A DNA stretch of 64,000 bases from Ryuthela nishihirai (lineage: Eukaryota; Arthropoda; Arachnida; Araneae; Heptathelidae). Each line of letters opens with the position of its first letter. Positions within the stretch are counted from its first letter, which is position 1. The notes below the pieces were generated by a model. The model saw only the letters and a program-made list of their open reading frames with translations, was not told the origin of the DNA and searched no databases. A program made the position numbers and the translations under genes. The DNA lies in assembly GCA_038380435.1 (NCBI GenBank), contig JAWZYU010000028.1, positions 42,715,095 through 42,779,094 on the forward strand, read 5' to 3'. Positions 34,220 to 45,940 of this stretch are shown here, in pieces.

Positions 34220-34680
34220 GGCCCGATAGTGGACCACCTTGACGTGGTGTGGGGGGGGGGGGGGGGGCTGAATGGTGCCTCTGAGAAGTTGGGTTCGGCT
34301 CGCTGGTTCTCCGGGGTTCACGAGATCTTGTAACCTCTGGTGGAGGGGCCTGTTGAGGGTCTGCGGACTGGTTTGGGTGGGCCAGTCTAGTGAGCTTATT
34401 GACTTGTCCCCTGAGAATCTCCGGGTTGCAGCCCCGGTTGAGGGGCCGTACTTGAGGGTTCTGCGGACTGGGAGTGGCTAACCCGGTCCAGTAGGCTCAT
34501 CGATGCGGTCTCAGTGATATCGTGGGTTGTAAGAGTGTTTACTGGAGTGGCTTCGGCCCGCTCACAATGGAGAGGACGAAGTTGAAGGCTCGCGGCTGGG
34601 AGTGGGATCCCCGGTCGACGGGCTTATCGATGGAAAAGCCAGACTAAGAGTCTCCACCCCTGGAGCAGAATCAATTTGTT
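34220..34680 (+). repeat. GC-rich island with three imperfect ~100-130 bp repeats
   Basis: After a 17-base G run (34251-34267), a word like gttgagggtctgcggactgg recurs at 34352, 34453 (cttgagggttctgcggactg) and 34581 (gttgaaggctcgcggctggg). Each copy is followed by a ggtc/gtctag-rich part and by ggcttat or ggctcatcgat. Such repeated GC-rich units are known from LINE 5' promoter regions, but no LINE ORF follows here. Confidence 0.55.
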
Positions 34681-34689
34681 TCTATATAT

Positions 34690-35135
34690 CATCTTTGTGG
34701 CTAACCTGGGAACAGACTAAATTTTGGTTTTGACCGATGGATGAACCTTCCTTCTATAGGATTGTTTGTCATAGGTAGCCGTGGATGAGCTATGCCCATG
34801 TGGCACTGTCTTGCCCCGGCGTAGGTAGTGGTGTTTCAGGCATTCTCCCTATAGATGTAGTGCAGCCATATGTTGCGGAGCATCTGGGACTTGCCTTTAA
34901 ATAATGTAAATGTTGAACTTGCCAGTCCCAAATTACTGCAAACATCTACTTGCCGTTCACAAGAATCGTCTCTTTTCAAAACATCTGATTTAGGTTCTAA
35001 ATTCAGACCATTTCTAGAATGCGAAAGGATGGTCCTTACCGACGCTAGAAGTTGATGCTCTTGCACTCTTATCACCCATTGTCACAACATAAAAAAAAAT
35101 ATTAATTAATTATGTTCAGGGAAAAAGCGCTAAAA
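34690..35135. other. No recognised feature
   Basis: Short frames only, no supported gene. Confidence 0.4.
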
Positions 35136-35139
35136 ACAA

Positions 35140-35412
35140 ACCCTACCCTGCCGCCTGTCAGATAGGGGACACCGATGGGCTTGTAAAGGCCGCCGTCAGT
35201 TGTATGGGATGTAAAACCATGTGCAGAAAAGCCGTACACTGTGTACACTAAAGAACACGGCGGATGACTTAGACGGGAGGCTATGAATGTCTCCTAACAG
35301 CTGTCCAGTGGATCTCCTTCTCTCAGCCTTCTCTAAGCTCTTGGGTCCTTGTGACTTGGTCATTTAGCCCATTGTGTGCAAAAAAGTACCACTCAGAGGT
35401 AAAACACCAACT
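35140..35412 (+). mobile_element. SINE A fragment, headless, old
   Basis: Starts at the accctgccgcctgtcagata body and ends cactcagaggtaaaacacc. Confidence 0.7.
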
Positions 35413-35419
35413 CAAAAGC

Positions 35420-35760
35420 ATCCTAAAAGCTTGTCGTAATGCATCCTAAATGTCTTTTTCTCTTCTTACATCCTAAATGTTTTTCTCTTCTTGCATCCTA
35501 AGAACTTTCCATCCTTTCGCACTTTTATAGCTTTTCTTCTTCTCACATCCTAATAACTTTTCCTCCTTTCGCATTCTTAAAGCTTTCCATCCTCTCTAAC
35601 CTTAAAGGCGTTTCTTCTCTCAATCCTAATTGTTTTTCATTTTTTCTTATGCTAAGAGCTTCTTTTCTCTCGCATCATAAGAGTCTCCATTCTCTCGCAT
35701 AATAATCGCCTTTCACCCTCTCACATCATAATCTCTTTTCATCTTCTCATATATTCTGAG
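35420..35760. repeat. Degenerate pyrimidine-rich minisatellite, ~28-32 bp period
   Basis: About eleven poorly conserved units built on catcctaa followed by ctttt-rich spacers (tttctcttcttgcatcctaa). Strong strand asymmetry (C+T rich on plus). Confidence 0.7.
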
Positions 35761-35764
35761 ACAC

Positions 35765-37270
35765 TTTTTCTTCTCATTCAATTTTTCAAATTTTCGATGA
35801 ATATAGATCATCAGTCTGATCAGATATTTACTTTATTACATCATTTTTAAGGTAAGAAAACAAATAAGATGTAGTTTGCAAAGATCCATAGATGCACTGC
35901 CCAGAATAATTTCGAGGATCAAAGTTTTCCAACAGTACAGCGATTAAGATACCACGAAAAAAGGTAATCGATTTTCTTTATCTGACACTTCATTACAGAT
36001 ATAATAACTAAAGAAATTGCCTTAATAACTAAAGAAATTGCCTTAAACTTAAAAGTAAATTGATTAAAATAAATGTAGTTCTCTTCAACAAACAAAACGG
36101 ACACGCTACAAGCAATTTAGGTAGTGCAGTGAGAAAACTCTATACTCTTAGAGTCAAGAATAAGGATGGAAATCGCAACTTTCCGATAATGCACAGGATT
36201 CTGAGATGCTGGATTCGTGAAGGAAAGTTTGTCGCTTTGTCTTGATATTTGTTTCTCAGATGCAATTATTGAAGACAGTCTGTCGATCTGATGTAAACAA
36301 GAGAGACAGAGAATGATTCCCGTTAACACTAAAGTGAATGGATTCTATGTTCCTGTCCAGATGGTTCTGGCATCACGCCAACCTATTGCATTAAACAAGG
36401 GCCAAACGATGTGTAACGGACCTGCCAACATTTGCTGCAGCTCCAGACAACATTGTAAACACTCGTTGGCGGTGATCGTATCGATCGTTTTCCATTAATC
36501 AACAACGGCTGGAGGGATTCTCTTCTAGTAGACGTGCTTCCCCAATTACATTTGCACCTTGCACAACATTTATTGCTGTCTTATATTGATATATCGTGAA
36601 AGCCTGACTCGTATTCAAATTAGGTCACAAATTAGAGGCACGAACAACAAGCAAAGACGAAAACGAGAAACTGGAATAAGGTGGAATCTTCCTGTTAGAG
36701 CTAGATTAGAGTGGATTGGTAAAATTATGCACAGAAATTCAATGGGGTTTAAATAAGAAGATTGATACAGAACTATGCTGGAAATATTCGATGGTGCATT
36801 GTCAACAAAATGATATCATTTGTTTATTTCACAATTCCTAAGAAACTGCTGCTGAAACTTTTTAAGAATCGGTGATGGGTGAGAAAAATGGCAAATACAT
36901 CTAACTTAGCCTTTATCAGTTTGGTCCCAAATTGCTATACAATGCAATTCAGGTGGTGAGGGTGGTCAGGACCATACCACCAGAATTGCATTGGATCTGG
37001 TGGTTAAGACCAAAACTGGCCCCGAAAAGTCAGTTGCCTTATACAAAATCTGAAATTTGTCTACCTTCTTTTAAAATCCAAAACAGTGGTGTTTGTATAA
37101 TTTTATTTTAGTCCCATAGTACATGTCCGGCATGTAATTAAAATGGTTTAAAAAACAACTATAAACTATTATTCCATATAGAATATTATTTAACCTTTCC
37201 CGCCCAGTGGAATATTTTAGTAATTGAGAATCCTACTCGTCTTATTCTCAGACCTCCACCCCACCCCCAC
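35765..37270. other. No supported feature; one 21-bp direct duplication
   Basis: taactaaagaaattgcctta is repeated at 36005 and 36026. Short frames (up to 70 codons) lack motifs. Confidence 0.4.
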
Positions 37271-37277
37271 TCTCGAA

Positions 37278-37565
37278 GGGGCGGGGATGGCTCAGTCGGT
37301 AGCGTGCTAGGCGTAATCTGCAGTTCCCAGGTTCGAGTCCCAGCTGAGCCAGTGTTAAGATTTATCTCCGCAAAACTCCTCGCTCTGCCCACAGTCAGTA
37401 GGAGAAGTTGGGTGGTCTTGACGGAAGGCTTCCATCTGTCTCCCAACAGCTGTCCAGTGAGTCCCCTCCCCCAACCTTCTCTGAGCCTTCGGGGTCCTTG
37501 TGGGCTGGCTGTTTAGCCCATTGTGTGCAAAAAAAAAGTGCCGCTCAGATGTAAAACAACCAACC
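37278..37565 (+). mobile_element. SINE A copy with internal deletion
   Basis: The head is intact, but the body jumps from gtcagtaggaga to ggtcttgacggaaggcttcc, removing about 100 bp that include the Nin-DC-like core. Confidence 0.8.
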
Positions 37566-37569
37566 TCCA

Positions 37570-39445
37570 TCCCCGAAACTAGATTCTCGATTCCTTCTCG
37601 GAACTAATTTCTCGAATCACCCGAAATTACATTCTTGAACATCACACATACCACCACCACTAACCACCCACACACATACATCCCATCCCAACCCCAAAAC
37701 TAAATCCTGGGTCATGCCTGGATGCGAGAAAATGTAAGTTAAAATACTATGCGACAGTGAAAGGTTTCACGCAGAGAAGTAATCACCGAAAGGGGGAATG
37801 AAGGGATAATTTTTATTTTCGTGAACATTTTAAGATTTCAGCAAAAATAAACGTTTTAGGCATCCCTGAATTTTCCTATTTCCTTTCGTCCTTCTATTCT
37901 TCCAAAATCTCGGACGCTATCGGGGGGGGGGGATAGAGACGAAGTACTTCCTTTAAAAAATTGCCTGGGTTGAGTACAGTATTGAGGACATAGCAACCCC
38001 TTCACCGCAAATGCACAACTGAACACTTTGGGCTCGCCGCTATTCGCAAACCCATCATTGTTTTCTCTTAGACGTTCCAAGTTCGTATTATAGTTCCAGG
38101 AAAATATTTTGAAGTTGGAAATCCTTGGTTCTGAACAGTAGGATCTAATTCTGGCCATAGTGGATTTGGCATATCGTGTCCAGTGGAGCAGATAAGTCTA
38201 AAATTCTGGAAGGAGATTCTTAAGACCAAAAAGTGTTTTTTTTTTGCAGCAATTTTGGGTTATTGGAAATTTTCTCTTACATAACTGCTCAAATTCATTT
38301 TCAATAGAACTTCGATATCAATTTCACTCGATTTATGCATCAAACATAATTTCAAAATAAAATCACGATTAGAAAGGCGTATTTAAAATTTTTCGCTCAC
38401 CCCAAAGAGTTTTTTCCAGATAAATATTTTCCATCGAACCCACTGAAACTTAAATGTGTCTTCACAGAGAATATTTTCACAAAGTAAACGGCCAGACGTA
38501 CAGCCAGAGAAAGAAAGATAAACCACAGTGAATGATTAAATGAACACATCAAATAAAACCGATTGTCATTTATAATTAATCTCCAACAGGAGAGAGATGA
38601 AACAATTAATCACTTGACTGTCTAAAGCTGCTTTCATTTATACTTAAAACGGGACATTAATCACATTTGCCAGTCGTTCCAGATCTTGCTGCCAAATCAA
38701 CAATACCCGAAACGTAAACGTTTCAAGAGAGAATCTGGCAATACGAATAAAGTTTGGTTCTAATTCTTTCAGAACTGGCAGCGCTCCTAGCGGAAAAGAA
38801 TCGAAAAATGAATTCAACGTTCTCTGAATTGTTTGTTTGCGATTTCTTCGTTTGATGAATGAACTAAAAGTTAGTACACACGTCCTGACTTTCTAAACAT
38901 TGGGCATTTTCTTGCACAGCTTAGCAATACTCATTTGTAATATTTGTGCCTAAGATATGTTCGGATATTCACATCATTCAGCAGCCACTTGCAGCGCTTA
39001 TTCACTGAAACATATTTCGTTGTTTTAAATGCCGTGAGATGAAGTATGAGGCCTAATGGTCTTGTCTTCCAAGGTGAAGCAAAATAGTGCCTCTCAGAAG
39101 TAACAACTTCGTCTTATGAGAAACAATATTTCAGCAAGGATTAAACTTCCTTTTCAAGGGCAACAATTCCCATAGAAATTAGCAGTGGCGAAGCGTGATT
39201 TTTTGAGTAGGGAAAGCAATTAACAAAAGCACTACTGCAACAAAATTGAACACGGTTTCGCTACTCGATGTTTCCGAATCATTGAAACGGAACATCGCTC
39301 CAATACTCGATGTTTCCGAATCGTTGAGTGAAAGTCGTTCTATTACTTTTTAAACGAAATATTATTAATATATAAGTCTAGTAACGAAGGAAGAGTGTGG
39401 ATTGAGAATGCAGTCTTCCCGTCATTGAGGAAAGTTATTTTTGAC
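37570..39445. other. No supported feature
   Basis: A 100-codon minus frame at 37856-38158 has no recognisable motif. A short direct repeat, actcgatgtttccgaatc, occurs at 39262 and 39304. The rest is AT-rich. Confidence 0.4.
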
Positions 39446-39451
39446 AAATTA

Positions 39452-39640
39452 TTTGTTCATCCGGCGGCCGAGTACTTAGCATACTTGGTTACTAATCTTA
39501 AAAAGCCCCGGATAAAAGGCACGAATTTTCTCTTTCTGCTGGGGTCTTTCTCACAAATCTTCTCTATGGCGTATTATACTGACATGCTTCCATCAGATTT
39601 CTGTGGGCAAGCAGCTGTTTGAGGGGGAATTTGTTCGTTA
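39452..39640 (+). mobile_element. SINE B copy
   Basis: Head ggcggccgagtacttagcat, B-box region diverged (aaagccccggataaaaggca), tail gcaagcagctgtttgagggg. Confidence 0.65.
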
Positions 39641-39866
39641 ACTGGTGTTAATAAAACGTTTGAAGAACACCCATACTTCCTAGTATTTGGACCAATATTC
39701 GCTACGTCACTGATTGTATACGAATAATTCCTAAATTGTATTTTTTTTATTTTTTGTCTAATTGTCATTCTCTGTGCGCTTTAACAAAAGTTTTGTATTT
39801 TCTCAATGAAATGCTCGACAAAATCGAGCTTTGACTGTTTTGAGTTCGCGATGTATGTATGATACA

Positions 39867-39935
39867 GTATAGGCACACGCACAGGCCCTCGAGACCCATC
39901 GGTCTCGAGGACCTGTGCGTGTGTCTATATTGTAA
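39867..39935. repeat. Imperfect palindrome with ~24-bp stem
   Basis: cacacgcacagg (39874-39885) pairs with cctgtgcgtgtg (39912-39923), and cctcgagacc pairs with ggtctcgagg around the loop catc; the outer atacagtat and atattgtaat sides pair partly. Confidence 0.8.
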
Positions 39936-40079
39936 TCCACCATTGCTAATGCAGCTAATGGATGAGCAGGGGCCGTCCCAGGAATCACAAGTTGGGGAGG
40001 ACGTGGGATGTGAGCAACTCTCGTAAACGGATCTCAGTGAAACTGCTCAAAAGGTCTCTCTGACTCTTTCTCCTAGCTT

Positions 40080-40426
40080 ATGGGGACGATGGTAACTCAG
40101 TAGGGGGAGAGCATCAGGCTCTTAATCTACAGTTCCCAGGTTCTAATCCCCCTGGGCCAGAGTTGAGATTTAACTCTGCAAAACCCTCACCCTGCCCTCG
40201 GTTAAAAAGGGACAATGATGGGCTTCGATTGATCGCCGTCCATTGGACGAGATGTAAAGCCATACCCAGTGCACGTTGGACTGACTTGACGGGAGGCTGC
40301 CATCTATCTCCTAACAGCTGTCCACTAGGTCCCCTTCCCCAACTTTCTCTGAGAGCTTGGGGTTTTTGTGACTTGCCATTTAACGCATTGTGTGCAAAAA
40401 AACTGCCTCTCAGAGCTCCCAACCTA
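40080..40426 (+). mobile_element. SINE A copy, old variant
   Basis: Head ggtaactcagtagggggaga with CTCTTAA in the anticodon-loop position instead of CTCGTAA. Ends near tctcagagctcccaacc. Confidence 0.7.
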
Positions 40427-40439
40427 GCCTTAGGGAGGC

Positions 40440-41765
40440 GATTGTTCCCACCCCCCTTTTTTTTTTCTAGGACCGCCACTGAGGGCAAGGGACCAAAAAT
40501 TTCAAAATATGTTGACGTGGGTCAAGAAACTTCTCTTTGCAGGCAAGAAAACTCTGACATTTGTTCGACATCGTACAGCGAAAACTCCTTATCATTTCTA
40601 GACAACATTACTTCCTTGACTTTCATTTAGCCCCAGACAGTACGGAGGAGTGAACCTTCTGAAGGTCACCGGTGGCAACACAGGGATAAATGCCATAAGC
40701 CGCTACTCCATGACCGAAATAAGGACTACGATAAAAAAAAAATCCTTCACTGCTTGAATATCCCATCGTATAAAAACGAACAGTAATTGCGTTTGGAAGT
40801 TACGACGGATGCAAAGTTTAAGAAAAAAGATTCGGTCCTTCTTAGTGTTGATAACATGGAAAGTAGATCTTCCTCCATAAACTCCAATCTGTTGGACGCG
40901 AGTCATTCAACTTTATGAGCTCGAGGAACAAATACAATCATCCATGAAAAAGATATAAGAAGATGGGTGAGAAGAAAAGTAGCATATCGTATTGTATTCC
41001 TTCGCTGTTGGATAGCGTACTAAGAGATAAGACTAGATACTGAAATACTATTTAGACTGAGGATGGCTTTTAAACAGAACCCGTCGAAGAGTTTGTAAGG
41101 AAGATGGAGAAATTCCCGGGAGGAATCTGGTCCTCTCAACACATTCAGGATACGAACAGTAAATGCGGCATCTGCTAAGAGCTTTCCACTATCTCTTGTT
41201 AATGGGCATATCTTCGATCATCAAAGCACCTACTTTCGAAACGCGACTGGTGAAATGCTTTTCTTCGTAAAACACTTTACACATTCGATGCTTCGGTAGG
41301 AGAGGCATTAATAATTTCCCGAAACGTAATCATTGGCGATATTGCGACTCATAAAAACAAACGCTGCTTTATTTTCATTCTCCAAAAATCTTTTAAGGTT
41401 TTTAACCGAAGGCTGGTGCAATTCCGTGAGATGAAGTCATGGCTTTGTTTTCTTCATTTATCATTAACCCGGAAACGGAAGTAATAATAAGTGCGATGCA
41501 CGTAAACATCGCAAGAAAGAAGTACTGGTAAATGAGACGAACATGCTAAGACTTAGGCATAAAAATTGATATTTGTCATTCTGACACGGTTATGGAGTTA
41601 TTCGTGTACATTTTAAAGCTGTGTTCTAGGGATTTATTTTTGTTTTTAAATCTCTGAGTGATTTTATATGTTTTTTCCTCCTTATCATAAAGACCGTTTC
41701 GAAAATGATAACACCTGACAACATAAAGATTGCTTTCCTGGACATAAACAAGGAGCGGCATCTTT
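40440..41765. other. No supported feature
   Basis: Mixed sequence without a long frame or recognised repeat. Confidence 0.4.
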
Positions 41766-41769
41766 AGCT

Positions 41770-42010
41770 CATTTTCAAAAAAATCGAGTTAATGTTATCA
41801 CTCTGTCATCTCACTGCAGACATTCAACATCTTTATTTTCAGAGATGAATCAACAATTCTTTTAGGGTTGGAGAGCTATTGATCAAATATTGAGATTTCC
41901 ATTTACAGAATCTTCCGAAAGCTTTAATAGCGCCCTCTAATGGTGAGAGAAGTTAGAAAATGCCCCAATTTTAAATGAATATTGCAAAAGATACATTTTA
42001 CTTAAGATTG
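41770..42010 (+). repeat. Dispersed repeat R1, diverged copy
   Basis: Shares gagatgaatcaacaattctt, aatcttccgaaagctttaat, gccctctaatggtgagagaa and gaatattgcaaaagataca in the same order as the 26.3 and 48.1 kb copies; the satellite segment is present about once. Confidence 0.5.
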
Positions 42011-42313
42011 TGAGGATCAACGTGAAGAGCGTGTAGATCAGTAGCTTTAAGGACAGCTACTTTTTTTTGCTTTAAAAAATTATTTTTGCGTTTTATAGAT
42101 ACTAAATAAAATTTTCGTTTTTAATTTTCCTAATCAACCATTGGTTTGAATTTCGCGTTAGATAACATTAATATTAGAGGTTAAAGGTTAATAAAGGCCA
42201 AATAAAAAGCTACATTCTCTTTGAAAACGAACAGCCCATATTCACCACAGGCAATATCTTATTCTTCTAGTTTTATATGCAATGTAAAACTATCAGGTTT
42301 ACTAGCAGAATTT

Positions 42314-42699
42314 TGGGGCGGGGGTGGTTCAGTCGGTAGCGCGCCAGGCTCGTAATCTGTAGTTCCCAGGTTCGAGTCCCAGCTGGGTCAGCGTTGAGAT
42401 TTATCTCCGCAAAATTCCCCGCCCTGCCCACGGTCAGTAGGGGACACCGATGGGTTTGGAAAGGCCGCCGTCCGTCGGATGGGATGTTAAGCCGTGGTCC
42501 CGTGTGCGAGAGAGCCATACCCTGTGCACGTTAAAGAACACGCTGAATGGCCTTGACGGGAGGCTACCATCTGTCTCCCAACAGCTGTTCCAGTGGGTCC
42601 CCTCCCCCAACCTTCTCTGAGCCTTCGGGGTCCATGTGACCTGGCCATTTAGCCCATGGTGTGCAAAAAAGTGCCGCTCAGAGGTAAAACAACCCAACC
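42314..42699 (+). mobile_element. SINE A copy, full length
   Basis: A perfect 12-bp duplication, ctagcagaattt (42302-42313 and 42700-42711). Confidence 0.94.
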
Positions 42700-42805
42700 C
42701 TAGCAGAATTTCCCGGCGTCGCTCGGGCCTCAGTAATTATAATTTGACTCAGAATAGCAGGCGTTTTCATAACGGGTGCGCAGACAATCGGTCACGTCCT
42801 GGAAC

Positions 42806-43191
42806 GGGGGGCGGGGGTGGCTCAGTCGGTAGCGCGCCAGGCTCGTAATGTGTACTTCCCAGGTTCGAGTCCCAGCTGGGTCAGCGTTGAGATTTATCTC
42901 CGCAAAACTCCCCGCCCTGCCCACGGTCAGTAGGGGACACCGATGGGCTTGGAAAGGCCGCCGTCCGTCGGATGGGACATTAAGCCGTGGCCCGTGTATG
43001 GGAGAGTCATACACTGTGCACGTTAAAGAACACGCTGGATGGCCTTGACGGGAGGCTACCATCTGTCTCCCAACAGCTGTCCCAGTGGGTCCCATCCCCC
43101 AACCTTCTCTGAGCCTTCGGGGTCCATGTGACCTGACCATTTAGCCCATGGTGTGCAAAAAAGTGATCCTCAGAGGTAAAACAACCCAACC
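42806..43191 (+). mobile_element. SINE A copy, first unit of a dimer
   Basis: Full length; its tail runs directly into the second, headless unit. cctgga occurs just before this unit (42799) and again just after the second one. Confidence 0.9.
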
Positions 43192-43518
43192 CAGCTGGAT
43201 CAGCGTTGAGATTTATGTCCACAAAACTCCCCGCCCTGCCCATGGTCAGTAGGGAACACCGATGGGCTTGGAAAGGCCACCGTCCGTCGGATGGGACATT
43301 AAGCCGTGGCTACGTGTGTAGGAGAGAGCCATACCCTGTGCACGTTAAAGAACACGCTAGATGGCCTTGACGGGAGGCTACCATCTGTCTCCCAACAGCT
43401 GTCCCAGTGGGTCCCATCCCCCAACCTTCTCTGAGCCTTCGGGGTCCATGTGACCTGGCCATTTAGCCCATACTGTGCAAAAAAGTGCCGCTCAGAGGTA
43501 AAACAACCCAACCCAACC
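43192..43518 (+). mobile_element. SINE A copy, second unit of a dimer, head truncated
   Basis: Begins at cagctggatcagcgttgaga, the last bases of the tRNA-like head, and runs to acccaaccc. The two units share private variants (ctgtcccagtgggtcccatc), so they are closely related. Confidence 0.88.
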
Positions 43519-43524
43519 CTGGAT

Positions 43525-43960
43525 GACATTACTGGTGGCAGATGATTTCGACTTCCAGTAATTCCGCATATACTCGGCTGATCGCTCCCGAATTTGGTGT
43601 GGTAGTCCCACTTAGTTCTCGTTACATAAAATGTGGAGTTCGAATTTCTAGCTGCGATGGGTCGGGATTGAACCCGCCACAAGTACCCGAAAGCTCTGGG
43701 GGCGCTACCGTTGCCTACCTTATGAATGAAGAATCGAAAGTTATGAATGGAAGAGTATGTTATTGATGCGCCAAGTTATGAAAGGACAGCCGTTTCGCGG
43801 ACAACTTTTGAGGGAGAGCCTAATTTTCTGGTGTAAAAATCCTGACAGTGCACTAAGCTACGGTGAGAGGAAGCTGTAGACGAAGTTTGGTAATCCTAGC
43901 TCTAGCTCTGAATCTAGGAGGAGATAACGAACAAACAGACAGACACACAAACTTTCTCTA
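43525..43960. other. No supported feature
   Basis: A plus frame of 74 codons (43542-43766) has no recognised motif. Confidence 0.35.
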
Positions 43961-43965
43961 TTATA

Positions 43966-44597
43966 CAGGGTGAATCTGAAAAAGTGGGCAATACTTTACG
44001 GGGTGGTAGAACGCAGCTATACGAGCAATATTCGTCATAGAATGTATGGTCGGAACGCAAACGGCGAGAAGTTAAAAGGTAGTTTTCCACTGTCACATTT
44101 AAAGAATGAACACAAGAAGGAGAGGAGATACTTCAGAAAACATTTTATTAACAGGAATGTAATTGAGGTACATGCTCAAAGAAATTGCTCAAAAGAGCTG
44201 CCGCCAGCTGTAATGCAGGCTTCACACCTGCGGGATAGGGACCGACGCACATTTGCGAAGACACCAGGCATTTCCCGAATATCGCCGGCAAACGGCGATC
44301 CTGGCGACTAGATCCATATCGGTTTCAGTGGGGCACTCGTAGATTAGGCTTTTCATATGGCCCCACCGTACACAAAGTGCATATCCGTCATTTCGTGGTT
44401 AGTATAACCAGCCATCCTCTCGGCAATCCACGGTAGAAATGCCGTTGGGTGCGAAGACCGACCCTTTTATACCATTTCCAACGCCACCTAGCTGCTCGCC
44501 GTTTGCGTTCCGACCATACATTCTATGACGAATATTGCTCGTATAGCTGCGTTCTACCACCCCGTAAAGTTTTGCCCACTTTTTCAGATTCACCCTG
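43966..44597. mobile_element. Transposon with 103-bp terminal inverted repeats
   Basis: The arms 43966-44068 and 44495-44597 are reverse complements with a single mismatch (the base after gtgggcaa). The ends are cagggtgaatctgaaaaagt, with TA on both sides (43964-43965; 44598-44599). Such highly similar arms imply recent activity, even though the inner gene is decayed. Confidence 0.9.
44200..44415 (-). pseudogene. Helix-turn-helix (DUF4817-like) fragment inside the transposon
   Basis: The minus strand begins MAGYTNHEMTDMHFVYGG, followed after frame changes by a piece like RRLPAIFGK. This resembles the start of DUF4817-type proteins (YTxxEMxDMHFxYG ... RRxPxxxxF) found in arthropod mobile DNA and predicted to bind DNA. 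The rest is lost to stops. The family name is from memory. Confidence 0.5.
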
Positions 44598-45556
44598 TAT
44601 ATATTCTAGTGAACAGAAGTTAAATTGCAAACAATGAGAGACTTTTGTGAAATTCAGATGAGAGGTGCATCAGACCATGACAAAGAACGCATACACACAA
44701 GAGAATTATAGGAATAATGCTCATGCATAAAAAAAATCCTTCGCTGGTGGTAGCAGAAATTAGTTGTTCTAATGATCAATAGAGAATATTAAGTCTCTTG
44801 ACTGTCAGGCATGCTGGTGACGGATGGGATGAGGTCGAATGGCGATAAACCCCATTATTCCATTAGGGCATATCGCAGCTATAAGAGGTTTCTGAGTGGA
44901 AGCCGAAGAGTGCCAATGCATCTCCCCAGAGCATCCTAGACATACTTAATACGATTAAGATCCAGAGACATGGTTGGCCACTCCATCCTATGGATATCCT
45001 TACTCCCGAGGTAATCGTTGACCAACCGAGCCCTATGAGGAAGAGCATTAACGTCTATAAAAATGAACTCGGGGCCAACAGCACTCCTGAAAAGTCTTAC
45101 GAAGGGCTCAAGAATCTCCTATAAGTGCCCTTAAACATTCACGGTGTGACCCTCAAACACATGGAATGGTGTAAGCCATCCAGCATTTGGCCTCCCCACA
45201 CCAAAAGGCTTCCTCCTCCATAGCACTATTCGTTACCGGATGTTGTGGGGATGGTTGTATGTTCCATGTTATCTCCAGATGAACACGCGTTGGTAATCTG
45301 TAGTCAGACTCAAACGGGACTCATCCGTAAAGAACACATGTGGTCACTGTTGTTCAGTCCAGATGTTAGTCTGCTTCTAGCAAGTCCTTCGAGCTCTTCT
45401 TTGAGATGGGTTGCTGAGGGGGAGGCAAACCGTTGGTCTTCTAACAGACAGTCCGTTCTCATGAAGTCTTCTGCACACAGTTCTCCTTGACATCATCATG
45501 CTTGAAACATAGGCGAGCTCAACAGCAAATTTGGCTGCCATCTCCCTATGCCTTAT

Positions 45557-45940
45557 TGGGGCGGGGGTGGCTCAGTCGGTAGCGCGCCAGGCTCGCAATC
45601 TGTAGTTCCCAGGTTCGAGTCCCAGCTGGGTCAGCGTTGAGATTTATCTCCGCAAAATTCCCCGCCCTGCCCACGGTCAGTAGGGGACACCGATGGGCTT
45701 GGAAAGGCCGCCGTCCGTCGGATGGGACGTTAAGCTGTGGCCCCGTGTGCGGGAGAGCCATACCCTGTGCACGTTAAAGAACACGCTGGATGGCTTTGAC
45801 GGGAGGCTACCATCTGTCTTCCAACAGCTGTTCCAGTGGGTCCCCTCCCCCAACCTTCTCTGAGCCTTTGGGGTCCATGTGACCTGGCCATTTAGCCCAT
45901 GGTGTGCAAAAAAGTGCCGCTCAGAGGTAAAACAACCCAA
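45557..45940 (+). mobile_element. SINE A copy, full length, inside a Tc1 transposase
   Basis: A perfect 13-bp duplication, ccctatgccttat (45544-45556 and 45941-45953). Very near the consensus, so relatively young. Confidence 0.95.
45568..45622 (+). promoter_or_regulatory. RNA polymerase III internal promoter (A and B boxes) of SINE A
   Basis: A box tggctcagtcgg at 45568-45579 and B box ggttcgagtcc at 45612-45622, spaced as in a tRNA gene. The boxes are well preserved in most full-length copies. The anticodon-loop position here reads CTCGCAA; most copies have CTCGTAA. Confidence 0.75.

Noticed and set aside
37856..38158. 100-codon minus-strand frame
   Set aside because: No recognisable family, low complexity near the end (SSLSPPPDS over a G run), no splice signals.
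45557..45632. tRNA-like sequence with A and B boxes as a possible tRNA gene
   Set aside because: It is the head of SINE A: it lacks a proper acceptor-stem pairing and continues into the SINE body at every copy.
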